64,000 bases of DNA from Zafaria ginkgonis (GTDB lineage Bacteria; Actinomycetota; Actinomycetes; Actinomycetales; Micrococcaceae), in the NCBI RefSeq assembly GCF_039540195.1, contig NZ_BAABEO010000023.1, positions 186,001-250,000 on the forward strand, given 5' to 3'. The notes under the pieces are model-generated. The model ran no database searches. It was not told where the DNA came from and worked only from the letters and a program-made list of their open reading frames with translations. The translations under genes and the position numbers were made by a program. Position 1 is the stretch's first letter; every line of letters begins with the position of its first letter. Of this stretch, positions 8,157-16,280 are shown one piece after another.

Positions 8157-9527
8157 ATGAACGGACCACTGATGAATGGACCCCTGGGAGAACCCCGGAC
8201 CGCATCCCCGGACACCAGGGCCAAGGTGATCCCCGGCTACACCTCCTACGACGAGGAGCGCTGGGTCCCGGAACCGCCGAAGAAGCCGTACCGGACCAGC
8301 TTCGAGCGCGACCGCGCCCGCGTGCTGCACTCCTCGGCGCTGCGCCGGCTGGGGGCCAAGACGCAGGTCGTGGCCCCGTACTCGGACGACTTCGTGCGCA
8401 CCCGGCTGACCCACTCGCTGGAGGTCGCGCAGGTGGGCCGCGAACTCGGCGCCACGCTGGGCTGCGACCCGGACGTGGTGGACACCGCCTGCCTGTCCCA
8501 CGACCTGGGCCACCCTCCCTTCGGCCACAACGGCGAAAAGGCCTTGGACGAACTGGCCAAGGACATCGGGGGGTTCGAGGGCAACGCGCAGACGCTGCGC
8601 CTGCTGACCCGGCTGGAAACCAAGACCTTCCGCCACAACGGCAGCTCCGCGGGGCTGAACCTGACCCGGGCGACGCTGGACGCGGCGTGCAAATACCCGT
8701 GGCTGCGCGCGGATGCCCCGCTGAACGGCACCGGCGAGCCGACCAGGAAGTTCGGCGTCTACGAGGACGACCTTCCGGTGTTCTCCTGGTTGCGCTCAGG
8801 GAACGACGACGGCCGGTTCGGTCCGCGGCCGGAAGCGCGCCAGAAATGCGTGGAGGCCCAGGTCATGGACCTGGCCGACGACATCTCCTACTCCGTGCAC
8901 GACGTCGAGGACGCGATCGTGGCCGGCCGCTTCCAGCTGCGCTGGGTCAAGGACCCGGACCAACGCGCCCGCGTCATCGACTGCACCCGGCGCTGGTACC
9001 TGCCGGGGGAGGCGGACGAGACCATCGACCTGGCCCTGCGCCGGCTGGAGACCACCGAGGAATGGGTGCCGCATGCGGACGGGTCCCGCCGGTCCATGGC
9101 CGCGCTGAAGGACATGACCAGCCAGTTCATCGGCCGGTTCTGCCAATCGGCGCTGGACGCCACCCGCGCCGAGTACGGGACCGAGCCGCTGACCCGGTTC
9201 AACGGGAACCTGATCGTCCCGCTGGCGACCGAGCATGAGATCGCCGCGATGAAGGGCCTCGCCGCCGCGTACGTCATGACCTCCGACGAGCGCCAGCCGG
9301 TCTACCAGCGCCAGCGCGACGTCTTGGCCGAACTGGTGGGGCTGCTGGAGGAGACGGGGGACCGCTACCTGGAGCCGCTGTTCGCCGCGGACTGGCGCGA
9401 CGCCCGCGACGACGCCGGCAAGCTGCGCGTGGTCATCGACCAGGTCGCCTCGCTCACCGACGCCTCCGCGCTGGAATGGCACGCCACCCTGGTCCAGGGG
9501 CACTCCTTCAGCACCGACCGCTTCTGA
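8157..9527 (+). CDS. dgt: deoxyguanosinetriphosphate triphosphohydrolase-like protein
   Basis: This is an HD-domain dNTP triphosphohydrolase that splits dGTP (or other dNTPs) to the nucleoside and tripolyphosphate. In the 456-residue sequence, RTRLTHSLEVAQ (about residue 86) and SHDLGHPPFGHNGE (about 114-127) supply the H...HD metal ligands, and MDLADDISYSVHD carries the distal aspartate. The length fits the short class of Dgt proteins. The start follows GGAG at 8150-8153. A second ATG six codons later is possible. It is probably cotranscribed with dusB. It ends only 21 bases from the convergent FAD monooxygenase gene, with no room for a conventional terminator. Confidence 0.92.
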   Translation: MNGPLMNGPLGEPRTASPDTRAKVIPGYTSYDEERWVPEPPKKPYRTSFERDRARVLHSSALRRLGAKTQVVAPYSDDFVRTRLTHSLEVAQVGRELGATLGCDPDVVDTACLSHDLGHPPFGHNGEKALDELAKDIGGFEGNAQTLRLLTRLETKTFRHNGSSAGLNLTRATLDAACKYPWLRADAPLNGTGEPTRKFGVYEDDLPVFSWLRSGNDDGRFGPRPEARQKCVEAQVMDLADDISYSVHDVEDAIVAGRFQLRWVKDPDQRARVIDCTRRWYLPGEADETIDLALRRLETTEEWVPHADGSRRSMAALKDMTSQFIGRFCQSALDATRAEYGTEPLTRFNGNLIVPLATEHEIAAMKGLAAAYVMTSDERQPVYQRQRDVLAELVGLLEETGDRYLEPLFAADWRDARDDAGKLRVVIDQVASLTDASALEWHATLVQGHSFSTDRF

Positions 9528-9548
9528 GCCCCGCCCATCTCCCCGGTC

Positions 9549-10802
9549 CTAGTTGACGGGGCCGCGGATGGGTCCCAGGAGTTGGCGGGCGCTGGCCCGG
9601 GCGATTCCGGGCACCGACAGCACGCGCAGCGCGAAGCGGCGATCGAGCAGATTCATCCGGGTCCGGGGGACGGCCTTGTGGGCATACCGCTTGACCAGCC
9701 GTTGCGGCCCCCGCACCGTCGGCCGCCAGCGGCGTTCGAACTCCGCCAGGGCGCCGGGCACCTGTTCGGGAGCCCTGGTCCGTGCCAGGGCGGCACCGAG
9801 GAACGCGCCCCCGGCCAGAGCCAGGCCGGCCTCCTGGCTGGAGACGAACGACACGGCGCAGGCGGCATCGCCGATGAGCACCACGCGGCCGGTGCTCCAG
9901 CGGGGGAGTTCGACGACGGCGGCCGCCACCGCCTCGGGTTCGCCCGCGGAGGCGGGGCCCAACGCCGTGGGATCTGGTGCTGTGGAATCCGGAACCGCGG
10001 GCTGGTGAAGGGCCGGGGACTTTTGGAGAAGACCCAGAAGGCTGTCCGTCGCCGGAGCCAGACCGGTGAAGGCGTCCAGGAACGTGCCAGCGTCCGTGTC
10101 GGGGCGCCCTGGGCGGGCGGCAGCCGCGGAATGTTCGATGAACGCCCCCATCGCACGGCCGTCGGGCAGCCCGCACAGCTGCACGGTTCGGCCGATGCCG
10201 TCGGCCACCAGTCCCCGTCCGCGCAGTTCCTGCACCAATCCGGGTGCGTGCACCGAGACGTCCGCCACCCGCAACCCGAGGTCGCGGACGCACTCCGCAT
10301 CCGGGCCGAAGAAGGTCCGGCGCACCGCGGAACCCAGCCCGTCGGCCCCAACCAGGACATCCGCCCGCACGCAACCGCCATCCGGCAGCCACGCGGCGGT
10401 GCCGCCGTCGTCCGCCTCCAGCCGTTCGGGCGCGCACCCGCGCCGCAGGCGGACGGTGGGCGGCAGCGCATCCTCTAGCAGCGCTTCGAGGTCGGCCGCT
10501 GGCAGGCTGAGGTGCCGTCCGCCGAAGGCGCCGTAGAAGCGGGCCGTGGGGTAGCCCGGCCCGGGCCTGCCGTCCGGGTGTTGCAGTTCGATCCGAAACG
10601 GCGTGCTCGATCGGGCCGAGGCGGCCGGCAGCAGTCCGATGGCCTCGAGCGCGTCGTAGCCGGCGCCGAACAGGTCGGCCATCCCCTGGTGCTCCGGCCG
10701 CTGCGTGCGCGCCTCCAGGATCTCCACTTCCCAGCCGCCGCGGGCCAATGCTCCCGCCGCGGCGAGCCCTGCGATTCCCGCGCCAATGACCAGTGCCCTC
10801 AT
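9549..10802 (-). CDS. FAD-dependent monooxygenase (PHBH-type)
   Basis: The 417-residue protein is a group A aromatic-hydroxylase-like flavoprotein. The N-terminal VIGAGIAGLAAAG (residues 5-17) is the FAD dinucleotide motif, followed by a glutamate-ended strand (VEILEAR). VLVGADGLGSAVRR is the conserved DG region. VLIGDAACAVSFVSSQEAGLALAGG (near 305-328) is the second FAD motif. No partner reductase is needed in this class. The substrate is unknown and no pathway genes lie nearby. The start codon falls within a 20-bp tandem duplication, so a decoy ATG lies 20 bases upstream and opens a 7-codon frame that ends in an ATGA overlap with the real start. The gene lies opposite and between dgt and dnaG, suggesting insertion into that core pair. 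Confidence 0.85.
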   Translation of the reverse strand: MRALVIGAGIAGLAAAGALARGGWEVEILEARTQRPEHQGMADLFGAGYDALEAIGLLPAASARSSTPFRIELQHPDGRPGPGYPTARFYGAFGGRHLSLPAADLEALLEDALPPTVRLRRGCAPERLEADDGGTAAWLPDGGCVRADVLVGADGLGSAVRRTFFGPDAECVRDLGLRVADVSVHAPGLVQELRGRGLVADGIGRTVQLCGLPDGRAMGAFIEHSAAAARPGRPDTDAGTFLDAFTGLAPATDSLLGLLQKSPALHQPAVPDSTAPDPTALGPASAGEPEAVAAAVVELPRWSTGRVVLIGDAACAVSFVSSQEAGLALAGGAFLGAALARTRAPEQVPGALAEFERRWRPTVRGPQRLVKRYAHKAVPRTRMNLLDRRFALRVLSVPGIARASARQLLGPIRGPVN

Positions 10803-10826
10803 GGTGTGACCAGTGCCCTCATGGTT
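10787..10826. repeat. 20-bp tandem duplication over the monooxygenase start codon
   Basis: Two copies of a 20-base unit, TGACCAGTGCCCTCATGGTG (10787-10806) and the same with a final T (10807-10826), are directly adjacent. Read on the minus strand, each copy supplies ATGAGGGCACTGGTCA. The inner copy is the true start of the monooxygenase. The outer copy starts a frame of seven codons (MRALVTP) that stops at a TGA overlapping the true ATG. Confidence 0.9.
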
Positions 10827-10909
10827 TCCGAGTCTTCCACAGGTGCCCGGGCCGTTCCGGGAGGTGCGCACCGATGGCAGGGGGCCGGAGACGGTTTGGA
10901 GGCCGGGAC

Positions 10910-10915
10910 TAGAAT
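10910..10915 (+). promoter_or_regulatory. -10 element of dnaG (leaderless geometry)
   Basis: TAGAAT ends 7 bases before the dnaG ATG, so the transcript would start at or next to the start codon. No typical -35 sequence is seen at 17-18 bases upstream. Confidence 0.55.
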
Positions 10916-10922
10916 TGAGGCC

Positions 10923-13037
10923 ATGGCCGGACTGATCAAACGCGAAGACATCGACGAGGTCCGGGCACGCACCGACATCAAGGAAGTCGTCGACGGCTAC
11001 GTCACGCTGCGATCGGCCGGGGTCGGCTCCTACAAGGGACTGTGCCCCTTCCACGACGAACGCAGCCCCTCCTTCCACGTCCGCCCGCAGGTCGGGACCT
11101 ACCACTGCTTCGGCTGCGGGGAGAGCGGCGACGTCATCTCCTTCGTGCAGAAGATGGACCACTCCACGTTCAGCGAGACGGTGGAGCGCCTGGCCGCGCG
11201 CATCGGCTACGAACTGCGCTACGAGGACGGCGGGCAGGGCCCCAACAAGCAGGAGGTCGGCCGCCGCCAGCGGCTGCTGGACGCGCACAAGCTCGCCGAG
11301 GAGTTCTTCCGCGAGCAGCTCGCCTCCGTCGAGGCGCAGACCGGCCGCCAGTTCCTGACCGAGCGCGGCTTCGACGAGGACGCCTCGGCCCACTTCGGCG
11401 TCGGCTACGCCCCCAAGGGCTGGGACGGGCTGCTCAAGCACCTGCGCAACAAGGGCTTCCGCGACGACGAGCTGAAGCTGACCGGCATGTTCTCCGAGGG
11501 CAACCGCGGCATCTACGACCGGTTCCGCGCCCGCCTTATCTGGCCCATCCGCGACCTGACCGGGGCCACGATCGGTTTCGGGGCCCGCAAGCTGTTCGAG
11601 GACGACCAGGGCCCCAAGTACCTGAACACCCCCGAGACCCAGCTCTACAAGAAGTCGCAGGTCCTGTACGGCGTGGACCTGGCCAAGCGGGAGATCACCA
11701 AGAACCGCCAGATCATCGTGGTGGAGGGCTACACCGACGTGATGGCCTGCCACCTCTCCGGCGTCGGCACCGCCGTGGCCACCTGCGGCACCGCCTTCGG
11801 TGCGGACCACATCAAGATCGCTCGCCGGCTCCTCCAGGACGACGGCACCGGAGGCGAAGTGGTGTTCACCTTCGACGGCGACGCCGCCGGCCAGAAGGCG
11901 GCGCTGCGTGCCTTCGAGGAGGACCAGCGCTTCATCGCGCAGACCTACGTCGCGGTCGAGCCCAGCGGCGCCGACCCCTGCGAGCTGCGCCAGCACCGCG
12001 GGCCGGAGGCGGTCAAGGAACTGATTGCCGCCAAGCGCCCGCTCTTCGAGTTCGCGATCCGCGTGGGCCTGAAGAGGTTCGACCTCAACACCGTCGAGGG
12101 CCGCGTCCAGGCGCTGCGGGCGTCCGCGCCGATCATCGCCGGGATCCGTGATTCGGCCATGCGCCCTGCCTACGCGCGCGAACTGGCCGGCTGGCTGGGC
12201 ATGGACATGGACGAGGTCCACCGCGCGGTCGGCGCGGCCGTCAAGCGCGCCCGCGGGGAGGCCGGCCACGGCGGTACCCCCGGGAACGGCAGGGCCGGGG
12301 GGACCGGTGGATCCTCCGGCCCCCGGCGGTTCGATGCGCCCGTTGCCCATGGCAATCAAGGAAGCCAGGGCAACCAAGGAAGCCAGGGCGGCCAGGGGCG
12401 GCCGGGAAGCCACGGGGCGGCCGGCGGCCGGACGCGCGGGGGCGCCGGCGTCGCGCTCCGGGAGGGCCAGGCCGGCGACCGGCACGGCGATACCCAGTTC
12501 CGCGATGCCCCATACGGCGACGCGGCCCACGCCGACGGTGCGCAGGAGCCGCCCCGGCCCGTCTTCCAGCGTCCGGACCCGCGCGATCCGGTCGCGCGCA
12601 TGGAACGCGAATCGCTCGAGGTGGTCCTGCAGCAGCCCGGCATGCTGACGGGTGAGCAGTGGCAGGCCTTCTACGCGGCCCGGTTCGTGCAGCCCGTGCA
12701 CGCTGCGGTGCACGACGGCGTGCGGGCCGCCGGCGCCGCCGGTGCCACCCCGTCCCAGTGGGTGGAGTCGATCCGGCAGCAGGTGCCGGAGGAACTGCGT
12801 GCATTCGTGTCCGAGCTGGCGGTGATGCCGCTGCCGGCCAATAGCATGGAGGCGCTCACCCGCTACTGCCGGGACATCATGAACCGGCTCTTCGAGCTGC
12901 AGATCAACCACCGCAAGGCGGAGAAGATGGGCCAGCTGCAGCGTATGGAACCCTCCGCCGACCCGGAGCTTTTCCAGGCCATCAACCGGGAATTGCTGGA
13001 ACTGGAGCTGCAGCGGCGGGCGCTGCGCGAGGAGTAG
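10923..13037 (+). CDS. dnaG: DNA primase
   Basis: DnaG makes RNA primers for the replisome together with DnaB helicase. The 704-residue product has an N-terminal CHC2 zinc finger (CPFHDERSP ... YHCFGCGESGD, residues 41-66). The catalytic core follows, with FGARKL, the TOPRIM motif VEGYTDVMAC near 265 and FDGDAAGQKA near 317. A C-terminal helicase-interacting region forms the last 140 residues. Between core and C-terminal domain is an unusually long low-complexity linker, about 430-550, rich in Gly, Gln and Asn, with an internal repeat of NQGSQG. The protein is therefore longer than typical primases of about 600-640 residues. ATG 10923 follows GAGG very closely, and a -10 hexamer lies 7 bases upstream. 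Confidence 0.96.
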   Translation: MAGLIKREDIDEVRARTDIKEVVDGYVTLRSAGVGSYKGLCPFHDERSPSFHVRPQVGTYHCFGCGESGDVISFVQKMDHSTFSETVERLAARIGYELRYEDGGQGPNKQEVGRRQRLLDAHKLAEEFFREQLASVEAQTGRQFLTERGFDEDASAHFGVGYAPKGWDGLLKHLRNKGFRDDELKLTGMFSEGNRGIYDRFRARLIWPIRDLTGATIGFGARKLFEDDQGPKYLNTPETQLYKKSQVLYGVDLAKREITKNRQIIVVEGYTDVMACHLSGVGTAVATCGTAFGADHIKIARRLLQDDGTGGEVVFTFDGDAAGQKAALRAFEEDQRFIAQTYVAVEPSGADPCELRQHRGPEAVKELIAAKRPLFEFAIRVGLKRFDLNTVEGRVQALRASAPIIAGIRDSAMRPAYARELAGWLGMDMDEVHRAVGAAVKRARGEAGHGGTPGNGRAGGTGGSSGPRRFDAPVAHGNQGSQGNQGSQGGQGRPGSHGAAGGRTRGGAGVALREGQAGDRHGDTQFRDAPYGDAAHADGAQEPPRPVFQRPDPRDPVARMERESLEVVLQQPGMLTGEQWQAFYAARFVQPVHAAVHDGVRAAGAAGATPSQWVESIRQQVPEELRAFVSELAVMPLPANSMEALTRYCRDIMNRLFELQINHRKAEKMGQLQRMEPSADPELFQAINRELLELELQRRALREE

Positions 13038-13046
13038 GACCGCCGA

Positions 13047-13077
13047 TTTCGCATTGGGGCGCATCGTTGTGTACAGT
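13047..13077 (+). promoter_or_regulatory. promoter of the first tRNA-Asn gene
   Basis: GATTTCG (from 13045) and TACAGT (13072-13077) are separated by exactly the same distance as in front of the second tRNA-Asn copy, 27 bases from the G of the first element to the T of the second. TACAGT fits a -10. The upstream element is a poor -35 match but is conserved between the two copies. Confidence 0.5.
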
Positions 13078-13091
13078 TTCATGCGTTGCCT

Positions 13092-13164
13092 TCCCCCGTA
13101 GCTCAATTGGCAGAGCATTCGACTGTTAATCGAAGGGTTACTGGTTCGAGTCCAGTCGGGGGAG
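13092..13164 (+). tRNA. tRNA-Asn(GTT), copy 1
   Basis: A 73-base cloverleaf: acceptor TCCCCCG pairs with CGGGGGA, D-arm GCTCAATTGGCAGAGC, anticodon stem TTCGA/TCGAA with loop CTGTTAA (anticodon GTT at 13125-13127), and T-arm CTGGTTCGAGTCCAG. The discriminator is G. The 3' CCA is not encoded here (CTT follows), unlike in copy 2. Confidence 0.96.
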
Positions 13165-13171
13165 CTTTCGG

Positions 13172-13203
13172 AAAGGTCCCGCACCGTACGGTGCGGGGCC
13201 TTT
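13172..13203 (+). terminator. terminator after tRNA-Asn copy 1
   Basis: A 16-bp inverted repeat with arms AAAGGTCCCGCACCGT and ACGGTGCGGGGCCTTT (one T-G wobble), followed by CTTCGTC, lies 8 bases after the tRNA. It would form a long hairpin with a tight loop. Confidence 0.75.
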
Positions 13204-13358
13204 CTTCGTCTGCGCCCCTTTTTGCTTGGGTCCCCGGGCGTGACGGTCACGGGGCAGGGATTCGCGTCGTGGGAGAGTCCCCGGGCCGGAGAAACCGCGA
13301 GGCGCGGGGCCATTCCGTCCGGGCGCTGGCGGGCCGGGCGGTCGGCGCCCGGCCCCGA

Positions 13359-13389
13359 TTTCGGGATTCGGCAAGTTTCCTGATACAGT
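13359..13389 (+). promoter_or_regulatory. promoter of the second tRNA-Asn gene
   Basis: GATTTCG (from 13357) and TACAGT (13384-13389) repeat the arrangement seen before copy 1 at identical spacing, while the intervening sequence differs. Conservation of just these two elements supports promoter function. Confidence 0.5.
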
Positions 13390-13403
13390 TCTTATCGCTT
13401 CAT

Positions 13404-13479
13404 TCCCCCGTAGCTCAATTGGCAGAGCATTCGACTGTTAATCGAAGGGTTACTGGTTCGAGTCCAGTCGGGGGAGCCA
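13404..13479 (+). tRNA. tRNA-Asn(GTT), copy 2
   Basis: The 73 bases of the mature tRNA (13404-13476) are identical to copy 1, with anticodon GTT. The 3' CCA is encoded at 13477-13479. It lies 239 bases downstream of copy 1, with its own promoter-like and terminator sequences, so this is a duplicated transcription unit. Confidence 0.96.
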
Positions 13480-13481
13480 AG

Positions 13482-13520
13482 GCAAGGAATCCCGTCCCCG
13501 GTGGGGGCGGGATTCCTTGC
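13482..13520 (+). terminator. terminator after tRNA-Asn copy 2
   Basis: Arms GCAAGGAATCCCG and CGGGATTCCTTGC flank a G/C-rich apical stem (CCCC/GGGG). The hairpin starts 3 bases after the encoded CCA. Confidence 0.75.
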
Positions 13521-13687
13521 GTTCGGGGCGTTTTTCGGCGAGGCTCGGGCGGTCCCCGAGGGGCCGGGAGGGTGGCAGGCTTCGGCGTGTCCAGCGTGGC
13601 ACTTTCCCCGGTGGTCTTCGGCGGATCGGTCGATGGTAATTTGGGGTGTGGCGGCCCGCCCGGGTCGGCAGAAGATGGAGGCTGACC

Positions 13688-14473
13688 ATGGCAGAAACCG
13701 GACCGGACCGGCTCGACGCGTCGATCGCAGGGTCCCCCTCGTCCCTGATCGACCAAGCACGGCTGGCCTCCCGGCTGCTGCCCAGCCAGCTCAGCGACGA
13801 ACTTCAGCTGGCCAGTGCCCAGCTCAAGGTCAAGGGCGTCAAGGTTGGTGTTGTGGCCGGCCTGGCCATCGGCGCGCTGGTGTTCGTGTGCTTTATGGTG
13901 GTCGCGCTGCTCGTGGCCGCGATCATGGGCGTTGCCACGGTGATGCCGGCCTGGCTGTCCGCGCTGCTTTTCGCGGCCCTGTACCTGCTGATCGGCGGCA
14001 TCCTGGCCCTGGTGGCCGTCGCCCGCTTCAACCGGGCCAAGCCGCTGCTGCCGGACGACGCCATCCGCGGCCTGCGCTACGACCTTGGCGTGATCCGCGA
14101 AGGCACGGCGTTCGACCCGGCCACCTTGGACGTGCCCAAGCCGCCGAAGGAGGAGCAGCCGGCCCTGGAGGCACCGAAGCCGGAACCGGTGCCCTACGAG
14201 GAACTGCTGCGCCGCTCCGCTGCCCGCCGCCACCAGATGGCCCGGCTGCGCGACGACCTCGGCGTCAAGCTCGACGTCAAGACCCAGGCCAAGCACGGTT
14301 TGCACAAGGCGTCCAGCGCCGCGGAGGCGGGCCTCGACCGCGCCGCCGCCACGTTGGGCCAGACCGGGCAGAACGCGGGCAAGGCCCTGCGCGAGCGGTG
14401 GCAGCCCCTGGCGGTCATGGCCGCCTCGCTGGCCGCCCTCGCGGTTTTCCTTCGCAAGCTCCTGCGTCCCTAG
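13688..14473 (+). CDS. phage-holin-superfamily membrane protein
   Basis: The 261-residue protein matches the actinobacterial phage holin (Actinobacterial Holin-X, Hol_Phage_3_6-like) architecture. A short cytoplasmic N-terminus comes first. A tight pair of TM helices at about 52-80 and 88-110 (VVAGLAIGALVFVCFMVVALLVA; LSALLFAALYLLIGGILALVA) ends in ARFNRAKP. Next is a long charged, Ala-rich tail predicted helical. The C-terminus has a third hydrophobic helix (LAVMAASLAALAVFL) with a basic end, as in DUF3618-like membrane proteins. The start follows GGAGG with good spacing. No lysin or phage genes are nearby, so a chromosomal envelope role rather than phage lysis is likely. Confidence 0.7.
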   Translation: MAETGPDRLDASIAGSPSSLIDQARLASRLLPSQLSDELQLASAQLKVKGVKVGVVAGLAIGALVFVCFMVVALLVAAIMGVATVMPAWLSALLFAALYLLIGGILALVAVARFNRAKPLLPDDAIRGLRYDLGVIREGTAFDPATLDVPKPPKEEQPALEAPKPEPVPYEELLRRSAARRHQMARLRDDLGVKLDVKTQAKHGLHKASSAAEAGLDRAAATLGQTGQNAGKALRERWQPLAVMAASLAALAVFLRKLLRP

Positions 14474-14694
14474 GGGCCGGGCCACCCGGCGTCGGGCGGC
14501 CCGGCCGGCGTGAACGGGCGCCCGGGCGGCCACTGCACCTCGGACCAGCCCTACGGCCACCCGCCACAAACTCATACACGGGCCGGCGCGCAGCGCCGGC
14601 CCGGCACGTGCCCGGCACCCGCAAAGGGGCCGGCGTCGTGCACCATGGTTAGACGGCATGTACGCCGCGCCCGAGCGAACGGAAGGGGGACGCC

Positions 14695-15315
14695 GTGCGG
14701 ATCTTCGGAGCGGGACACCGCGACGACATCGAGTACCGCGTGCTCGATACGTTCTGGACGGTTCCGAACCTCATCACCGTGCTGCGCTTCCTGCTGGTGC
14801 CGCTGTTCGTATGGCTGGTGGCGGCCGCGTACTACGGGTGGGCGACGGCGGTGCTCGCCTTCCTCGGATCCACCGACTGGGTCGACGGGTACGTCGCGCG
14901 GCGGTTCAACCAGATCTCGACGGTCGGCATGTGGCTGGACCCGCTGGCCGACCGGGCGTCGCTGATCGCGGTTGCCGTGACGATCGTGCTGGCCGGACTG
15001 GCGCCCGCGTGGCTGGTGTACGCGATCGTCATCCCGGACCTCGTGCTGATCGTCAACTCCCTCATCCTGTTCCGGGGCAGTCCCGACCTGCCCGTCAGCA
15101 GGCTGGGCAAGATCCGCACCGCGATGCTGCTTGTCGGCACGCCCCTGCTGCTTTTCGGCCAGGTCGAGAGCGTCGCGCGCGAACAGATAGACCTTGTTGC
15201 CACCGTGGTTCTGGCCGTGGCCTGCGTGCTGCATGTCATCGCCGCCGTCCAGTACCTCGTCCAGGCCCGGAAGAAGGCCAAGGCCGTGGACGCCGGAGAA
15301 GCATGCCCTGGGTAG
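14695..15315 (+). CDS. CDP-alcohol phosphatidyltransferase family protein
   Basis: This 206-residue integral membrane enzyme transfers a phosphatidyl (or substituted phosphate) group from a CDP-linked donor to an alcohol. The full family signature D-x2-D-G-x2-A-R-x8-G-x3-D-x3-D is present at D61, D64, G65, A68, R69, G78, D82 and D86. About six TM helices are visible, starting PNLITVLRFLLVPLFVWLV. The GTG at 14695 follows GAAGGGGGA. The acceptor (glycerol-3-phosphate, inositol or another alcohol) is undetermined. The next gene overlaps its 3' end by 13 bases, indicating translational coupling. Confidence 0.85.
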   Translation: MRIFGAGHRDDIEYRVLDTFWTVPNLITVLRFLLVPLFVWLVAAAYYGWATAVLAFLGSTDWVDGYVARRFNQISTVGMWLDPLADRASLIAVAVTIVLAGLAPAWLVYAIVIPDLVLIVNSLILFRGSPDLPVSRLGKIRTAMLLVGTPLLLFGQVESVAREQIDLVATVVLAVACVLHVIAAVQYLVQARKKAKAVDAGEACPG

Positions 15316-16211
15316 CGGTATGTTGCGCCATCGCAGCAGCCTTCTTCCTGGCCTTCGGGACGCAGCGCCAGAGCAGCGCTGTGCGCTCCGCCAGTGGCGG
15401 ACTGAACGTCAGTTCGCGCGGCATGATGCGGCTCTTGGGCAACCGGCGCTGGGTCTTCGGCCTGTCGCTGATGGGGATCGGGATGGTGCTGAACGTGTAC
15501 GCGCTGGCGCACGCCCCGCTCACCGTGGTCCAGCCGATCGGCGCGATCGCGCTGGTCATCACCACCGTGGTCAACTCCCGGGACCAGAACATCCGGATCA
15601 ACCGGCCCACCGTCCTGGCAATCATCGCCTGCATGGCGGGCAGCATCGGCTTCGTGGTGCTGGCCATCAACGTCACGGCCCCCAACCACCAGGTGAGCCG
15701 CGGGCAGGAACTGGTGATCGTCCTCCTGCTGGCCCTCGCCGTCCTGGTCTTTGGTGGCCTGGAGGTGGTTTTCCGCCACCGCCTGAAGGCGATTTTCCAC
15801 ATCCTCGGCGCCGGCGTGCTGTTCGGCTTCGTGGCGGTCCTGGTGCGCACCATCTCCGTGGCTCTCATGGACCCCAACGGGCAGTTCCTGGCCAACCTGT
15901 CCTGGTACACCGTCGTGGCCATTGCCGTGGCCGGGCTGCTCGGGACGTACTTCGTGCAGAACGCCTACTCCAGTGGCCCGCCGGACCTGGTGATCGCCGG
16001 GCTGACCGTCATCGATCCGATGGTGGGCATCGCGATCGGCATCGGAATCCTTGGCGAACTGCGGCCCGACGTGCACCCCGTGATCGCGATCTCCATGGCT
16101 GCCGCCGCCTTGGTTGCTATCGTGGGTGTCGTTGCCTTGTCCCGGCACCATCCCGACGTGCTCACGCGGCAGCGGGAACAGCGGCACGACCACGAGGTCT
16201 CCGGGGGATAG
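15303..16211 (+). CDS. DMT-superfamily membrane transporter
   Basis: The 302-residue protein has nine or ten TM helices in two EamA-like halves (AVCCAIAAAFFLAFGTQRQSS at the start; GLLGTYFVQNAYSSGPPDLVIAGLTVIDP in the second half), typical of drug/metabolite-transporter or NIPA-like exporters in Actinobacteria. The tail is cytoplasmic and His/Arg-rich. The start codon lies inside the end of the preceding phosphotransferase gene (13-base overlap). A glycosyltransferase follows 69 bases downstream. This context fits an envelope lipid or glycan role, but the substrate is not known. Confidence 0.8.
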   Translation: MPWVAVCCAIAAAFFLAFGTQRQSSAVRSASGGLNVSSRGMMRLLGNRRWVFGLSLMGIGMVLNVYALAHAPLTVVQPIGAIALVITTVVNSRDQNIRINRPTVLAIIACMAGSIGFVVLAINVTAPNHQVSRGQELVIVLLLALAVLVFGGLEVVFRHRLKAIFHILGAGVLFGFVAVLVRTISVALMDPNGQFLANLSWYTVVAIAVAGLLGTYFVQNAYSSGPPDLVIAGLTVIDPMVGIAIGIGILGELRPDVHPVIAISMAAAALVAIVGVVALSRHHPDVLTRQREQRHDHEVSGG

Positions 16212-16280
16212 GGCAGGACCCCACCTCGCGGTCCGCGGCCGCCTGCGGCCACACAGACAACAACAAGGAGCCTCCAGCAC

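Noticed and set aside
9549..13313. Extension of the FAD monooxygenase frame upstream to 13313
   Set aside because: The extra 837 codons are antisense to dnaG and tRNA-Asn. The GxGxxG motif places the start at 10802.
13092..13479. Integration (att) site at the tRNA-Asn pair
   Set aside because: Both copies are complete and the 239 bases between them hold no mobile-element gene.
13688..14473. Prophage remnant suggested by the holin-like gene
   Set aside because: No lysin, terminase, capsid or integrase genes are nearby, and holin-superfamily proteins are common chromosomal genes in actinobacteria.
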